Origin: Drosophila persimilis
Taxonomy: Eukaryota; Arthropoda; Insecta; Diptera; Drosophilidae
Assembly: GCF_003286085.1 (NCBI RefSeq)
Contig: NW_020825313.1
Coordinates: 1,116,001 to 1,180,000, forward strand
Length of the DNA stretch: 64,000 bases
Direction of reading: 5' to 3'
Translations under genes and position numbers: made by a program
Shown: in pieces, positions 22,031 to 34,037 of the stretch
How positions within the stretch are numbered: the stretch's first letter is position 1
How the letters are laid out: each line of letters starts with the position of its first letter
Notes under the pieces: generated by a model
Told to the model about the DNA's origin: nothing
What the model saw: only the letters and a program-made list of their open reading frames with translations
Databases searched by the model: none

Positions 22031-22489
22031 TTGCTTAAGGAGTTACGTTTGTTCCTATGTTCTAAGTTCTAAGTTCTATTTGCAGGCTCTTGCTGCTTTT
22101 TAGTTTGGTTTAGATATGGGTATTTTCATGGAAAACTCAACCGAGGCCAACAAAAGTCAATAAACACACACTATTTACTGAACTTACTGTTAAATTTAAC
22201 CAATTTCATTAACTTTGATCTGAAAACCTATTAAAAGAACCATGAGATCACTTTTTCGTTATTTTTTTAGTCATGTTTTTCTTTACCATTTTCTCATATA
22301 AGATAGATGATTCTTGATAAAAGTTCTTCCTCAGTCTCTCTAAAAAGTCAACTAAGTTGTTTGTTTGAAGTGATTTATTGGAGAAAAAACACATGAAAAA
22401 ATCGTACGTTTACCAATAGAGATAATTTATCGTGTAAATGCTCCATATAAACCTGCAAGATTTTTTTTAATTCAAAAATAAAAATTACG
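22031..22489. other. AT-rich spacer
   Basis: Nothing recognised between LOA copies B and C except short 'TAAGTTCTAAGTTCTA' stutter near 22060. Confidence 0.35.
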
Positions 22490-23880
22490 ACCATCTGAGT
22501 GGTCAGTAGATAACTGAAGAGGCACTCACCCATTTCTTTTTATCAGTGCTTCCCCACTGGCCGTGATGTGCGTTGGCGTCGAACCCTACAATTAGGCCTT
22601 GGCCTCGCAGTCTGCTATTAGCGCCAGGAATGTGGAGCAGATCCTCAGTGAGCGCCTGCCCTTCGAGGATCACTGCTGTATGATCTTCATTGTTGAAATT
22701 TGGGAGCAGAAATAGGTGTAACTCTTTTTTTGTAAGAATGTAGGCACGTTCTTTACCTGTGGTATCAGCTACATATAGCTTACAGTCTTGAGTCCTTAAA
22801 GAGATCCGGGGCTCCTGAATGAGGACTATGTTGAGTCCACCCTTGGCTAGGGGAACAAGAGAGCAGCGCATGCTGCCTTATAATGGTGTGGGCTAATCTG
22901 CAAGAGTATTCATTTATTTATTTATTTATTAAATTAACAAATTTTCTGTTAATAATGGTACTTAATTACTAAAGGCGGAAAAAGAGAAGTTAAAAGTTAG
23001 CTAAATTTAAGTGATTATAAATATTGCATGCAATTAGTTTAAGAGACAGTTCAGGGGATAGTTAAAGCTCCAGTGACAGTTAAAGTATCAGTAAAATTCC
23101 TGAGGTTTTATCATGGTTGCTTTCGGGACACTCCAATTACATCCCGACCGCGATGAGTCTAAGACGCCTTGCTAGGTCGCTTTCGTCAGGCACGTAGCCG
23201 TCGAGGGTGTCGTCCGACACCACAGATAAGTCTGATTTGTGCGGGACTATGGCTACCCTTTTGTAGCCATAGTCCCCAATACTTTCCTTGCTGTTAAGGA
23301 GCCTTACTGACTCCTCATTTAAGACGAGGATGATCTGGCATCTCTGTCCATTGCTCTCTTCTACCTTGGCCACCTTCCAATCGGCTGTAGGACGGTGCGG
23401 GTTGCAGACCTGCAGGATCCGGATCATAGATCCTGGCTCTGCAGGCTTCGCCGAGAACCATGCTCTGCCCCTTAGTTTGCAGGGGATGTCTTCCCATCCC
23501 ATGATGCGGCCGCCTTCGTGCAGAGAGCCGCCAATCGCACATCTTGGCAGACGATGGCTTGTGTGGTGGTGTCTTCCGCCGAGCGTTGCCGCTTGCCTGT
23601 GGCCTTGGGTGCGCCACTACCAGCATTTGGCTAGCTGGAAGTCTGGCAGAACCGTTTTGGCCCATCGCCCCGATTTGATGCCTTGGGCGGATGCCAGAAA
23701 CACCGGGTCATCATTACCCAGGTTGAAGGCCGCACGACTCTTGTCTTGAAACCTCAGCTTCTCTTTACCTGCCGTGATATCGCTCATTTTAGGCACTGGT
23801 TTCCCAGATGCAGATGTAGAGGGTTAGTCTTTTCCCTACGACATTTTAAGAGAAGTTCCGAGCTCCTTTAAGGTGATTTT
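22490..23880 (-). mobile_element. LOA-clade LINE fragment (copy C), rearranged
   Basis: 22490-22910 matches the endonuclease start of copy B (the frame at 22503-22871 has LAKGGLNIVLIQEPRI and VGFDANAHHGQWGSTD). 23095-23880 matches ORF1 (RAWFSAKPAEPG, WKVAKVEESNGQRCQIILV). An AT-rich insert of about 180 bp with a TATTTATT run separates them at 22911-23094. Several internal deletions are present. It is more diverged than copies A and B. Confidence 0.75.
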
Positions 23881-23884
23881 TAAT

Positions 23885-24254
23885 GTATCCGAATTTTTCG
23901 TAGCTCACTGCTACAAGTGTGTTTCAAAATTTCGCCCCATCCCCTTCCGCCCACACAAAGGATGAAAATCTGTGGCAACCACAATTTTGAAGATAGGAGA
24001 AAATTAAAAACGCACAATTATAGAGAATGGCCATATCTACCAGATTGCCGAATCTTGCCGAATCCGAATCAGATCGGACATTTATTATAGCCAAAAGTAA
24101 CAAATCAATTTGCAGTGGCTACGCAGCGCCCGTCGACACGTTCTGACTGATTTTCTGTCTCTCTCGCACGCACGTTTAATGTAGCCATACTGACTATGAA
24201 TCGGGTATAAATGTAGAGTTGCGGTCGCCGCAGTAACTCACAACTTTCCCCTCG
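23885..24254 (+). mobile_element. DINE-1, 3' half
   Basis: It starts in the central 'CACTGCTACAAGTGTG...CGCCCCATCCCC' unit and ends with the hairpin and CTTTCCCCTCG. The 5' end is missing. A single T separates it from the next DINE-1. Confidence 0.8.
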
Positions 24255-24255
24255 T

Positions 24256-25332
24256 TATACCCGATACTCAAAATGAGTATTGGGGTATATTAGATTTGTG
24301 GTAAAAGTGGATGTGTGTAACGTCCAGAAGGAAACGTTTCCGACCCCATAAAGTATATATATTCTTGATCAGCGTCAATAGCCGAATCGATTGAGCCCTG
24401 TCTGTCTGTCCGTCCGTCCGTCCCTACCAGCGCCTAGTGCTCAAAGACTATAAGAGCTAGAGCAACGACGTTTTATATCCGGACTTCTGTGATATGTCAC
24501 TGCTACAAGTATTTGCCCCGCCCACTTCCGCCCCACAAAGGGCGAAAATCTGTGGCATACAAAATTTCGACGATACGAAAAAACTAAAAACGTAGAATCG
24601 TAGAGGAGGACTATATGTTCTAGAGTGTAAAATCTGAGCCAGATCGTATAAATATTATAGCCAGAATCAAGAAAACAATTTCATTCTTTCTCGCTCTGTC
24701 TCTCTCTAACACACAGGTTTCATGGTCGGTTTTGCCAATTGCAAAATATGAGTTCAAGGATCTCAGAACCTATAAGAGCCACAACAACCAAATTTAGTAT
24801 CCACACTCCCGTGTTATCGGACCTTGACCGTTTCGTGTCCAAATTTCGCCACACCCCCTTCCGCCCCCGCAAAGGACGAAAATCTGGGGCATCCACAAAT
24901 CTCAGAGACTATTAAGGCTAGAGTAACCAAATTTGGTATCCGCACTTCTGTTAGATCTCACTATAAAACATATATCTCAAAATTTCGCCCCACCCCCTTC
25001 CGCCCCCACAAAGGACGAAAATCTGTGGCATACACAATATTGAAGATTCGAGAAAACTAAAAACGCAGAATCATAGATAATGCCCATATCTATCAGATTG
25101 CTGAATCTGGATCAGATGGGATCATTTTTATAGCCAAAAGAAATAAATCTATTTGCAGTGCCTACGCAGCGCCCGACGTCACGCTCAAGCTGATTTTCTG
25201 TCTCTCTCGCACGCACTCTTTGTCGTGTCGTTTAACATTAGCGGCGTCTGCCGGAGGAGAGCCATACTAACTAAGTATCGAGTATCAATGTAGAGTTGCG
25301 GTGTCCGCAGCAACTCAGAACGTTCCCCCTCG
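24256..25332 (+). mobile_element. DINE-1, full length
   Basis: It starts TATACCCGATACTCAAAATG (a small palindrome) and ends with the GAGTTGCGGTGTCCGCAGCA hairpin and CCCCCTCG. It contains a GTCTGTCCGTCC microsatellite and three related central units with 'TTCCGCCCC..AAAGGACGAAA'. Length 1077 bp. Helitron-derived and non-coding; it depends on proteins from other elements. Confidence 0.85.
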
Positions 25333-26387
25333 TTTTTTTTTAATATTATGGTCGGTACTTTTGGAACTCTGTTTTGAATCTTTATGGCCAGCTATCCTAA
25401 TCGGTTCTTTAGATAGAAGAGAGTCGGTGAAAAAAAGTTGTACGAAGATGTTACACTTATGTGTAAAATTAAGCTTAGTTATGATTAGGGCCTCGGGCGA
25501 GGCTTTAAGTCAGGTATAAGTCGGGAGACAACGATTGCTTTGCGAAACATTGCCCTGAGTGGTTTATAGCATAGATGTTGTTTAAATCCTCCGTTGTGGC
25601 TTCATTTATAAGCCGGGAGACAAACAGGAACATAGACGAATTTCCATTAACGAGCACACCCACACTGGAAGCACTCTTAATGGTACCATCGTCAGTCAGG
25701 GTTCGAGGACAGAGAATTATTGTTAGGTGTGAAAAGGACCAGAGAATATGAGAATATATGATTATTTTACACTTACTGATTCCCTAAAGTTTGACGCAAA
25801 CCAAAAACGCAGAATCGTAAAAATTTACCATATCTTCTAAACTACCGAATATGGATCAGATCGGATTATTATTTTAGCAAGAAGGATAAATCAATTTGTA
25901 GTGTATACGAAAACCAAGCCACGCGCTTTCTCATTTACGCTTACTCTCTTCGTAGAGAGAACAAATTTAGTTTTAATTGTAAAAAGTTGTTTTTATATTT
26001 TAATTTAATTTTTGCTTCCGTTGGGTAAAAATTACCCGAAAAGCGTTAAAAACATGTAGTCTTCAAAATTATTTTTTTGCTAAGTATATGACTATGATGT
26101 AAAAAAAATTAGTATACAATTTTGTTTTCTATTTGTTAAAGCGACAACAAAAAATAAAAATTAAAGAAATCGGATAACATTTGGGAAAACTTCATGCTGG
26201 AGAAGTCAAACATGCATGAAATTTTACAGTGCGGCTTTTTTTTTGTCGCTGGTTGTATTGTATTATTGTCTAAAAACTAACACGAAAATACAAATAACCT
26301 GTTATTTTTATTGTATGTAGGTAGATATTCTCTCTGAATGATCGTCCCCGCTGTTGTAGCTGGAGCTAAAAAAAAATGATACATTTT
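25333..26387. other. intronic spacer with a faint DINE-like tract
   Basis: About 1 kb. A weak DINE-like central tract appears near 25800-25950 ('ACGCAGAATCGTAAAAA'). Nothing else was recognised. Confidence 0.35.
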
Positions 26388-27500
26388 TATACCCGATACT
26401 CAAAATGAGTATTGGGGTATATTAGATTTGTGGTGAAAGTGGATGTGTGTAACGTCCAGAAGGAATCGTTTCCGATCCCATAAAGTATATATATTCTTGA
26501 TCAGCATCAATAGCCGAGTCGATTGAGCCATGTCTGTCTGTCCGTCTGTCCGTCCGTCCGTCTGTCCGTCTGTCCGTCCCCTTCAGCGCCTAATGCTCAA
26601 AGACTATAAGAGCTAGAGCAATGATGTTTTGGATCCAGACTTCTGTGATATGTCACTGCTCCAAAAATATTTCAAAACTTTGCCCCGCCCACTTCCGCCC
26701 CCACAAAGGGCGAAAATCTGTGGCATCCACAATTTCGACGATACGAGAAAACTAAAAACGGAGAATCGTAGAAGATGACTATATCTTCTAGAGTGCAAAA
26801 TCTGAACTAGATCGTATAATTATTACAGCCAGAATCACGAAAACAATTTCACTCTTTCTCGCTCTGTCTCACTCTAACACACAGGTTTCATGGTCGGTTT
26901 TGCCAATTGCAAAATATGAGTTCAAGGATCTCAGAACCTATAAAAGCCAGAGCAACCAAATTAGGTATCCACACTCCTGTGATATCGGACCTTGACCGTT
27001 TCATGTCCAAATTTCGCCACACCCCCTTCCGCCCCCGCAAAGGACGAAAATCTGAGGCAACCACAAATCTCAGAGACTATTAAGGCTAGAGTAACCAAAT
27101 TTGGTACACACACTCCTTTAAGATGTCACTGTAAAACGTATATCTCGGAATTTCGCCCCACCCCCATCCGCCCCCACAAAGCACGAAAATCTGTTGCATC
27201 CACAATATTGCAGATTTGAGAAAACTAAAAACGCAGAATCATAGATAATGACCATATCTATTAGATTGCTGAATCTGGATTAGATCAGATCATTTTTATA
27301 GCCAAAAGGAACAAATCAATTTGCAGTGGCTACGCAGCGCCCGACGTCACGCTCAGACTGATTTTCTGTCTCTCTCGCACGCACTCTTTGTCGTGTCGTT
27401 AAATATTAGCGGCGTCTGCCGGAGGAGAGCCATGCTGACTTAGTATCGGGTATAACCGTAGAGTTGCGGTGTCCGCAGCAACTCACAACGTTCCCCCTCG
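26388..27500 (+). mobile_element. DINE-1, full length
   Basis: Same termini and block order as 24256-25332; 1113 bp, with a longer GTCTGTCCGTC tract. It ends AACGTTCCCCCTCG at 27500. Confidence 0.87.
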
Positions 27501-27509
27501 TTGATTTTA

Positions 27510-28010
27510 AAGTTTAGTATTTCCCAGACTGTAAGTTTAAGTTGTTGAGAGCTGATAGATAGCTGCATTTTCGGAATGGGAAAGTTGTTAACTAAACTAC
27601 CTGTAGTTCGGTCTGAACTGTGGGTCCAGTATGCAGAATATCGTTCAAAGATTTCCCGCTTGCTGACTTGCATGAGGCATCGAATACTACCCGAAGCTTT
27701 GTGGTGGTGCTCTCAGGTTTGAGTATACCGTGATGTGGTATGTAGTAGTGTTTTTTAGGAACCTGTTATGCTGGCACCATCTTCATATGTCCTAGTCCTT
27801 CATACTCTTCCATGAAGTCCACATAACTCTTCCAAGTTTCTGTTGATATGCGGCCCTCCAACGCTAAGAATCTTTTTGTTGCAGTTTCCAAAGACTCCTC
27901 CAGGGCTGAAGAGTGTTCGGAAAATGAGAGTTTTACAATAAGCCGGCCATCCGAAGCTGTCTGAAGGTTTTCTATAAAAACATGTCGATTTTGCCTGGCT
28001 TATGTAAGTG
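27510..28010 (-). pseudogene. BEL/Pao reverse transcriptase start, remnant
   Basis: The minus strand gives KRFLALEGRISTETWKSYVD, then MEEYEGLGHM and HYYIPHHGILKPE, which lead into RT in BEL/Pao polyproteins. The same stretch in the young BEL copy has YFIPHQCVLRPQ. The RT core with the catalytic aspartates is not present. Confidence 0.7.
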
Positions 28011-28264
28011 TGGATCTGCCAGTGAGATCTTGCTTAGTACGTTTAAACTCTCTGAATTGAGTGCCTAAGCTGACTGATCAGCTATTATCTGTGGTAATAC
28101 GAAAGCTATCGTTTAAACTCTCTGATTTAAGTGCCTAAGCTGGCTGATCAGCTATTATCTGTGGTAATACGAAAGCTTCAATTCATTGCGTAAAACCATT
28201 GTGAAGGGATTTTATGAGCACATTTATTCGTGCTCTGCTGGTCCTTGATTGACCTCCAATTTCT

Positions 28265-28805
28265 TCAATCCGTAATATTGTGTAGTGACAACATTAATCC
28301 TAAATCTAGCAGTGCTCTGAAATTAGAAATCTGCCCGTTGTTGGCTTCTACTGCCACCTTTACTGTGGCCAGTAAATTCTCACTATTGTTACTTGCTGCA
28401 TCAACCGTCGGTGCTGTTGATTTGGTATATGCGCCCGATGCTGTTTCCAGATGTAGCATCGTGTTGTGCTTCTTGTCGCACTTAAAGCAGTTTCGACCTG
28501 GCCATGCGTTTGTTTTGTGATTCGTTCTAAAACAATTAACGCACATGTTTTATTTTTATACCCAATTTAGTCGTTCCGATTAAGATTAAGCGAAATTCTT
28601 CGCATCCGTGTAGCCAATGGCTTGCCTTCTTGCAGAATGTGCATAAAGGTGCTCGTGCTCTCCCTGTGTTTGCTGATGCACATTTCGTGGCTTTTGGCTC
28701 TCTCCTTGATGCTGGTGGCTTCTTACTGGTTCCCAGAACTCGAATTCTTTGCTCTAAGAACTGAAGCATGGTGTCCAATGCCTGAATGTCCTTTGAGCTT
28801 CCCAA
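28265..28805 (-). pseudogene. BEL/Pao zinc knuckles and protease, remnant
   Basis: Two frames give LCTFCKKASHWLHGCEEF and CVNCFRTNHKTNAWPGRNCF, the paired knuckles typical of BEL gag C-termini, then ISNFRALLDLGLMLSL, where the family protease has a DSGS motif; the active-site serine/glycine is altered here. A frame break lies near 28540. Confidence 0.75.
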
Positions 28806-29031
28806 TGATTACTCATACAAGGCCTTATTTGTTACATCCAGTTTGTTTCTGATAATGGCAATCAATATTGGATATTAATATTAATATATATGTTGAGACA
28901 ACGAGCTTTTTCGCTGACTATGATTGTTCAATAATTTCACGAATTAATAATTTCCGAAACGTTATAAATTTTATTATAGTTATTTTGTGTGTTGAGGGTG
29001 GCCGAAGATGCCAGAGCCTTTTACAATAAAA

Positions 29032-29625
29032 TTAGAGTGATAGACTTGGATGAGGCAAGCGAGCCGAACAATATATATTAATTGTTTGATGATTGAGGAA
29101 GCGGTTCAGTACCGTATTCGAAACATCTCTGGATTTGTTATATGCTTCAACTAGTATTTCCCAAGCGGCTTCATCATTTCCTTCCATTAGATCGATATGT
29201 CGGATCAATCTTTCTGCCTCGCCGGTAACGGTGGTTTTAAGGTACCACATCTTTTTCACCGAAGGCATGTTAGCTTTATGAAACACACATGAGAACAGGT
29301 CAAAGAACTGGGTCCATTTCAATAGATCCCCATCAAACTTCGGATGGGGGAAGATGCGTGGAAGATGCACGTTGTCCGTGTTTAGTATGGCTGATTTTCC
29401 CAATGCTCTTTGTAACTTACTTTCCAGTGTTAGGTAGGCTTCCATGTCATATCCTCTTTCCACTGGGTCCTCGTCTTGTGCTTGAGTCCATAGTGATTTT
29501 ATCAAATCACTTGATGTGCGTCCTTCCGTCTCTGAAAGTTGGTTCAGATTGCGTTTTACGGACTCTGCTATGGCCTTTTGTCGGCGACATTGTGAAAGCA
29601 ATTTGCTGTAAGCCTTCGGGGACAT
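29032..29625 (-). pseudogene. BEL/Pao gag (DUF1759-like), remnant
   Basis: The frame includes LPRIFPHPKFDGDLLKWTQF, FDLFSCVFHKANMPSVKKMW and AERLIRHIDLMEGNDEAAW, the signature of BEL gag. It ends prematurely after FLNHQTI. Confidence 0.8.
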
Positions 29626-30279
29626 TCGGTATAAATCGTAACGTATCGCTTACAAGTAGAACGTATGTAAGTCTTCACGGAAATTTACATATTCATACGT
29701 TTTGTCTGTATCGTGAAGTTTGGAGTCGTTTTTGTTGAAACGATTCCACGCATTTTCGAGTGCCAATATTTTAGCTTGAAATTAAGAGGCCTTTTGCTTT
29801 CTTTCTTGGGGATCTCTTTTAAAGTTCCTAATGCACATCGATATTTCCTCGCCTAGCGGCAGCTTCTTCCTCTTTTTGTGTATCCATTCTATCTTTTTGT
29901 ACTTATTACTTTTTGACCCGTTGGGAGTGTTTTATTTGCTTTGCAGCTGGATACGCTACGAATCGCAACCGTTGTCGGTCAGAAAATAAATAGTACAGGT
30001 GATGTATTGGATGGAGGGATTTGTGCTGTTATCAATGTATGAAACGTACGAACAACAAAAATGTATTGTCTCGGTGGCAATCGAATTCTGTGGCTGTTTT
30101 TCTATTTGCTGATAACCTGAATATGTCAGATTTGCCAAAGTGATACTTATTGGTGGAGATGCTACCGTAAGTGTATGGCCTGGTGCCAAATTTTATTGAA
30201 GATGTCCTGTCGACTTCTTCAATCTGATTTCCAGATCGACTCCTTTCACTGTATCTTGTCTGACACTTTGAAAGGATGA

Positions 30280-30300
30280 TCAAAGTCGGGGGTCACCAAA
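30280..30300 (-). other. BEL primer-binding site region
   Basis: Next to the LTR the coding strand reads TTTGGTGACCCCCGACTTTG, the post-LTR sequence I recall from BEL/roo-type elements. Confidence 0.6.
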
Positions 30301-30655
30301 TGTTAATGTGTATGTGTGTGTAGAAAGCTGGGAAGCATACGGTACATAAACCGTCTACAGTTTCGTCGTCGCAACTAGAACTTGAACCAGTTGGACTGCG
30401 AAGTGGGTATCCTATAGTGCGCAAGGGAGGGTCTGAAGACACGGCGACAGCCTCTGATGATTGCGATGGAAAATGAATGACAGGCAGTTGTGGTACTAAA
30501 TAGTTTATCGATTGAGTTTACAAGTGCTACTCGTATTGTCTATTCTTAGTTGTTAATGTAATTTTCGTGTTGTCATATTCATTCACATGAAGGGACATGG
30601 ACAATTGTATTTATGAGTATTCGTGCGTAAGAGTGCACTGTATATGCTGTAATAT
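30301..30655 (-). repeat. BEL 5' LTR, approximate
   Basis: The LTR begins (in + coordinates) TGTTAATGTGTATGTG next to the primer site. Its outer end cannot be fixed because the other LTR is missing; it is placed before the LINE fragment at 30665. Confidence 0.5.
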
Positions 30656-30664
30656 TAATTAAGT

Positions 30665-30800
30665 ATAAGTGTGTAACTGAACATTCAGCTTTGATCCATC
30701 TGTGAAGATGTGTATAGTGCCATTTGGGCCTGGCAGTCCATCGAGCAGGTTGCCTTTGTGAGGGATGATTATTTTGAATGGGATATCTGTGTTAGTGTGC
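30665..30800 (-). pseudogene. LINE RNase H fragment
   Basis: A short frame reads DIPFKIIIPHKGNLLDGLPG and then TIHIFTDGSKLN, the start of a LINE RNase H domain (compare FYTDGSKLDG in LOA copy B). Only about 45 residues remain. Confidence 0.6.
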
Positions 30801-30809
30801 CTGTTTCTG

Positions 30810-32935
30810 AGTGAGTGAACAAAAAACAGTTGTTCACTTATGTGAGCAACTGAACATGTTCCTTCCAAACTGTTTTTTTTTGCTCACTTGTTCTTTTATG
30901 TTTATTAGTTCATTTTTGCTCACTTCTTCCTTTTGGTTCACTAGTTCATTTTTGCTCACTTGTTCAAACGCGTTTTGCGTTTTGACATGTTCCAGTCCCA
31001 CCTGAACGATAGGTGGCCAGGGCTGAGGGCGACGCGCCATCTAGCGGAAGTCCAGGGAGGCTCGATGGTGTATGGGGACATCGGGGGGAGCTGGAGCCGT
31101 TACTGGGGATATAAGGAAGAGAATAGGATTAGTTATATGTATTAGTAAGGGAAAAGGGGATAAATAGGAGTGAAAATATTAGAAAACGTGGATTGGATTA
31201 TGGAAATCGTGGAGCGTGGACGGAGTAACGTCGAAATTTGAAATGTTGAGCTTAAAACAGAAAGTTTGAAGTGAGTACAGAAAAAGCGGGCGATAAAATA
31301 GGTTGTAATGCAGAAAATTTTACTAACAGCCGGCATGGAATATAGCCACCAGAACCGGGCCAGAAGGTTTCCTGGAGAGGAACACTGGAGTTCGAGAAAA
31401 TCGACTGCAGAGAAGAAGACTGCCCAACGTGAACCTGAGAGAGTTCGTTCCAGTTGCGTGAGCCAAGTAGCGCGGGACGTGTGAAGGGTGAGGGTGAAAG
31501 AGGACGATTTAGCTGCCAGGGCGATTCTAGCCACACCGCACGATCGTTGCATCGCCTTCCAGTACGTGCCACACGTTTGGTCTCATTCACCAATTAAAAA
31601 CCCCGAAACCCTATTCACACACACACACACGCGCACACGTATACACGGACCTATATAAATTTAGGGCTGACCGGCCACGGCCAGCGATCGCCCACGTCGT
31701 GTGAACTTAAAGAAAAAAAACATAATCCGCACTCCAAACACCGTTCCACATTAAATGTTATTTTGTTCCGTGTGTTGTCCTTTATTCAGTATTTAGTATT
31801 AGCTTAAACCGTTTAACGTAAAATCTTGGCCATTGAAAAAAAATATGTAAAAACACCAACACCTTTCACGAACCTAAATCTGCGATCAGCTGTTCAGTTC
31901 CAGAAGGCCCCCTGACGCGGGGGTCCCATCAGTCCACCGTATTTGGTCGAGCGATTTGTGGAAAAATATTGTTTATTGTTTATGTCCCGGGGACCCTTAA
32001 CAAGAGCTCTTGGTAGGTTAAGTCTCCGTAGGGGCCCGAGTTACATTAACTCCCGTAAAACTGGATCCACTCATCTACACATATTCCATTACGTATGGGT
32101 GAGGGTATCCCTGTTGGTTGAACGAAATTTCAGCAGTTATTTCCGTGTTTGCCTTTGTGTCGAACGTTTTGGTGTTTCTTTTTGGTTAGTGATAATTTTG
32201 AGTATAGCTATTTATTAATGAGAAAGATGAAATTGTCAATTTATAATTATTAAAGCTTGGATATATATTGAAGCATTAAATTTAAAATAGAGGGAGGACG
32301 CGTGGCGTAAGCCATGGATTAGGCCAGCCGTTACCGTTCCAGCAGAGGGTGGCCAAAATGAACGTTGTGTTTGGTCACAGGTAGGGCGGGCGCGCGAAGT
32401 GATAACACCCAAGCTTCACCCACTTGATAGCCGTCTGTTTATGATTTTCTTTGTTGTTGTTAGGCTGTTGTTAGTTTTGATGTCCCGAGAAGTAGTATGT
32501 CTCCTTTTTTGTCTACATTTGGCGGGCAAGGGGAACTACCCAGCCCTGGGGTCGACAGCTAGCCGGCATTGCCCTCTGGGAAACAAGCCAAGTGTAACAG
32601 ACAGTTATTGCTCATATTTGCGTTTTGTATTACCGGCAAAGTTTTTTACTCTTTTAAAAATTCAGGATGCCACTAATTCGAAAGTATAGTCAAATTTGGA
32701 ATCATTTCGAGTCGAGGATGCCAAGAAGCAAAGTGCAAGTATTGCAAATCTGTTTTGAGTTGCAAATCTCTGAGTTGTAAGTCTGTGGTCCTTATGGATC
32801 TGTGCATGAACAGTGAACAAGTGAGCAACTGAGTGAGCAACTGAGCAATATGAGTGAGTTGACGCACTTACTAAAAAAGAACAAGTGAACATGTTCACCA
32901 AAATGAGCAATGTTTACCCCATACTAATCTGTGCA
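30810..32935. mobile_element. fold-back-like region with inverted GTTCACTTG arrays
   Basis: 30810-30985 is rich in GTGAGCAACTGAACATG and TTTGCTCACTTGTTC repeats. 32800-32930 has the complementary array (GAACAAGTGAGCAACTGAGT, AAGAACAAGTGAACATGTTC). The interior (about 1.8 kb) has no recognised gene; it includes a CA/CG-rich tract at 31616-31640 and short ORFs without known domains. Composite fold-back elements look like this, but chance low-complexity arrays are also possible. Confidence 0.45.
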
Positions 32936-32989
32936 CTCCCTTGTAGTGCAGTAGTGCGTTTTTGTAGGGACAATATTGTTGTCATTAAA

Positions 32990-34030
32990 AAATTACGAGT
33001 GACCTAAGTACTGGAATGCCCATTGGTCGGAGTCTCTCAGACGTGTTGCTACCATTTCTGCCTGCGCCTTTCCTGCAAGGTCATGGCTCTAAAAGCATAG
33101 CGCCTCATTTGAAATGTTGCGGAGAGCTCCACTGATGCATAGGGCCGTAGTTCACTGAACTTTGTCTAGTTGTAAGCTATCAGCCACCACAGTAACTACA
33201 CTTTTACATGTCTAAAGGGATGTAGAGGGCTCTTCACACTTTCTTTGATTTCTTGGGGTGGCTTATCCAGCAGCTCGAAGGCGCGGTCCACCAGTGCCGC
33301 TTCAACCCATTTCCACTGCTTCCTTGGAATCTTGGCATCCGCGCTGTTTTTGTCTCTTATGACCTCTTTGTGCCGATCTTAAGGAGTACCATCGATACCC
33401 ACTAGACCTTCTTAAGCCACTTTTCTGTTTGGCTATACATCTGGCTTGCATTCTGCCGAAGGAATATGTTGCTAGCACTCTTCTTTTCGGCAACTGTGGC
33501 AACTCATAGCCACTCTATCCAGGTATCGGTTTTGGGAGACGATTTACCACACACTAAGGTCTGGGATGAAACCCCATTTGGTTCGACCTATCGCCTGCTA
33601 TGGAGCAGTCTGATCCAGGCCTGCCTTTCCCTGTTCGGGATTGCTCCTCTGGGGGGGGCCAGACTCATTTTTGTTTGGTTTGTTTATTATATTCGTTTAT
33701 TTCGATCCAACGATTTGCACTGAAGGGGTAAGGTGCGACCGGACAGAGATCAAGTTACCAAGCTATGGCATCCTTAGAGCAGGGGCTGACATGTCCCTCT
33801 GCTCACCGTTAACGACTGGGCTAGATTTTAGACCGGGCTCTTAGACAGGCTGACTCTTGGCGCGGATCGAATGACAGTCCGGCCCGATGTGAGGTGAGTG
33901 TGTGGTACTAGATGTGGGTAGATAGTAATGTGTAGGGCTCGGAAGTGTGGAGATACTTATACGAGTCGCACCACAAGCGTATCATCAGTGTTGTTGCTTC
34001 CCCCCTTACCGCGGCTCACAACGTTCCCAC
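32990..34030 (-). mobile_element. LOA-like LINE scraps
   Basis: About 33160-33000 gives LCISGALRNISNEALCF, matching LCITGGLRTTPGEALD of LOA copy B ORF2. About 33340-33210 gives KWVEAALVDRAFELLDKPP, which corresponds to the KWHLVENELQDRFLQELEE region of ORF1. The order is shuffled relative to copy B, so at least two deletions or a different family are involved. 33480-34010 resembles a LINE 5' leader but has no clear match. Confidence 0.5.
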
Positions 34031-34037
34031 TTCTTTT

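Larger units (their letters stand above)
27510..30655 (-). mobile_element. BEL/Pao LTR retrotransposon, decayed and truncated
   Basis: The minus strand has an LTR end and primer site at about 30280-30300, a BEL gag, CCHC knuckles, a protease remnant and the first part of RT, then stops at about 27510. The right part of pol and the 3' LTR are gone. A tandem stutter of about 80 bp ('CTCTGAATTGAGTGCCTAAG') occurs at 28050-28180. It is distinct from and older than the BEL element at 50528. Confidence 0.8.
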
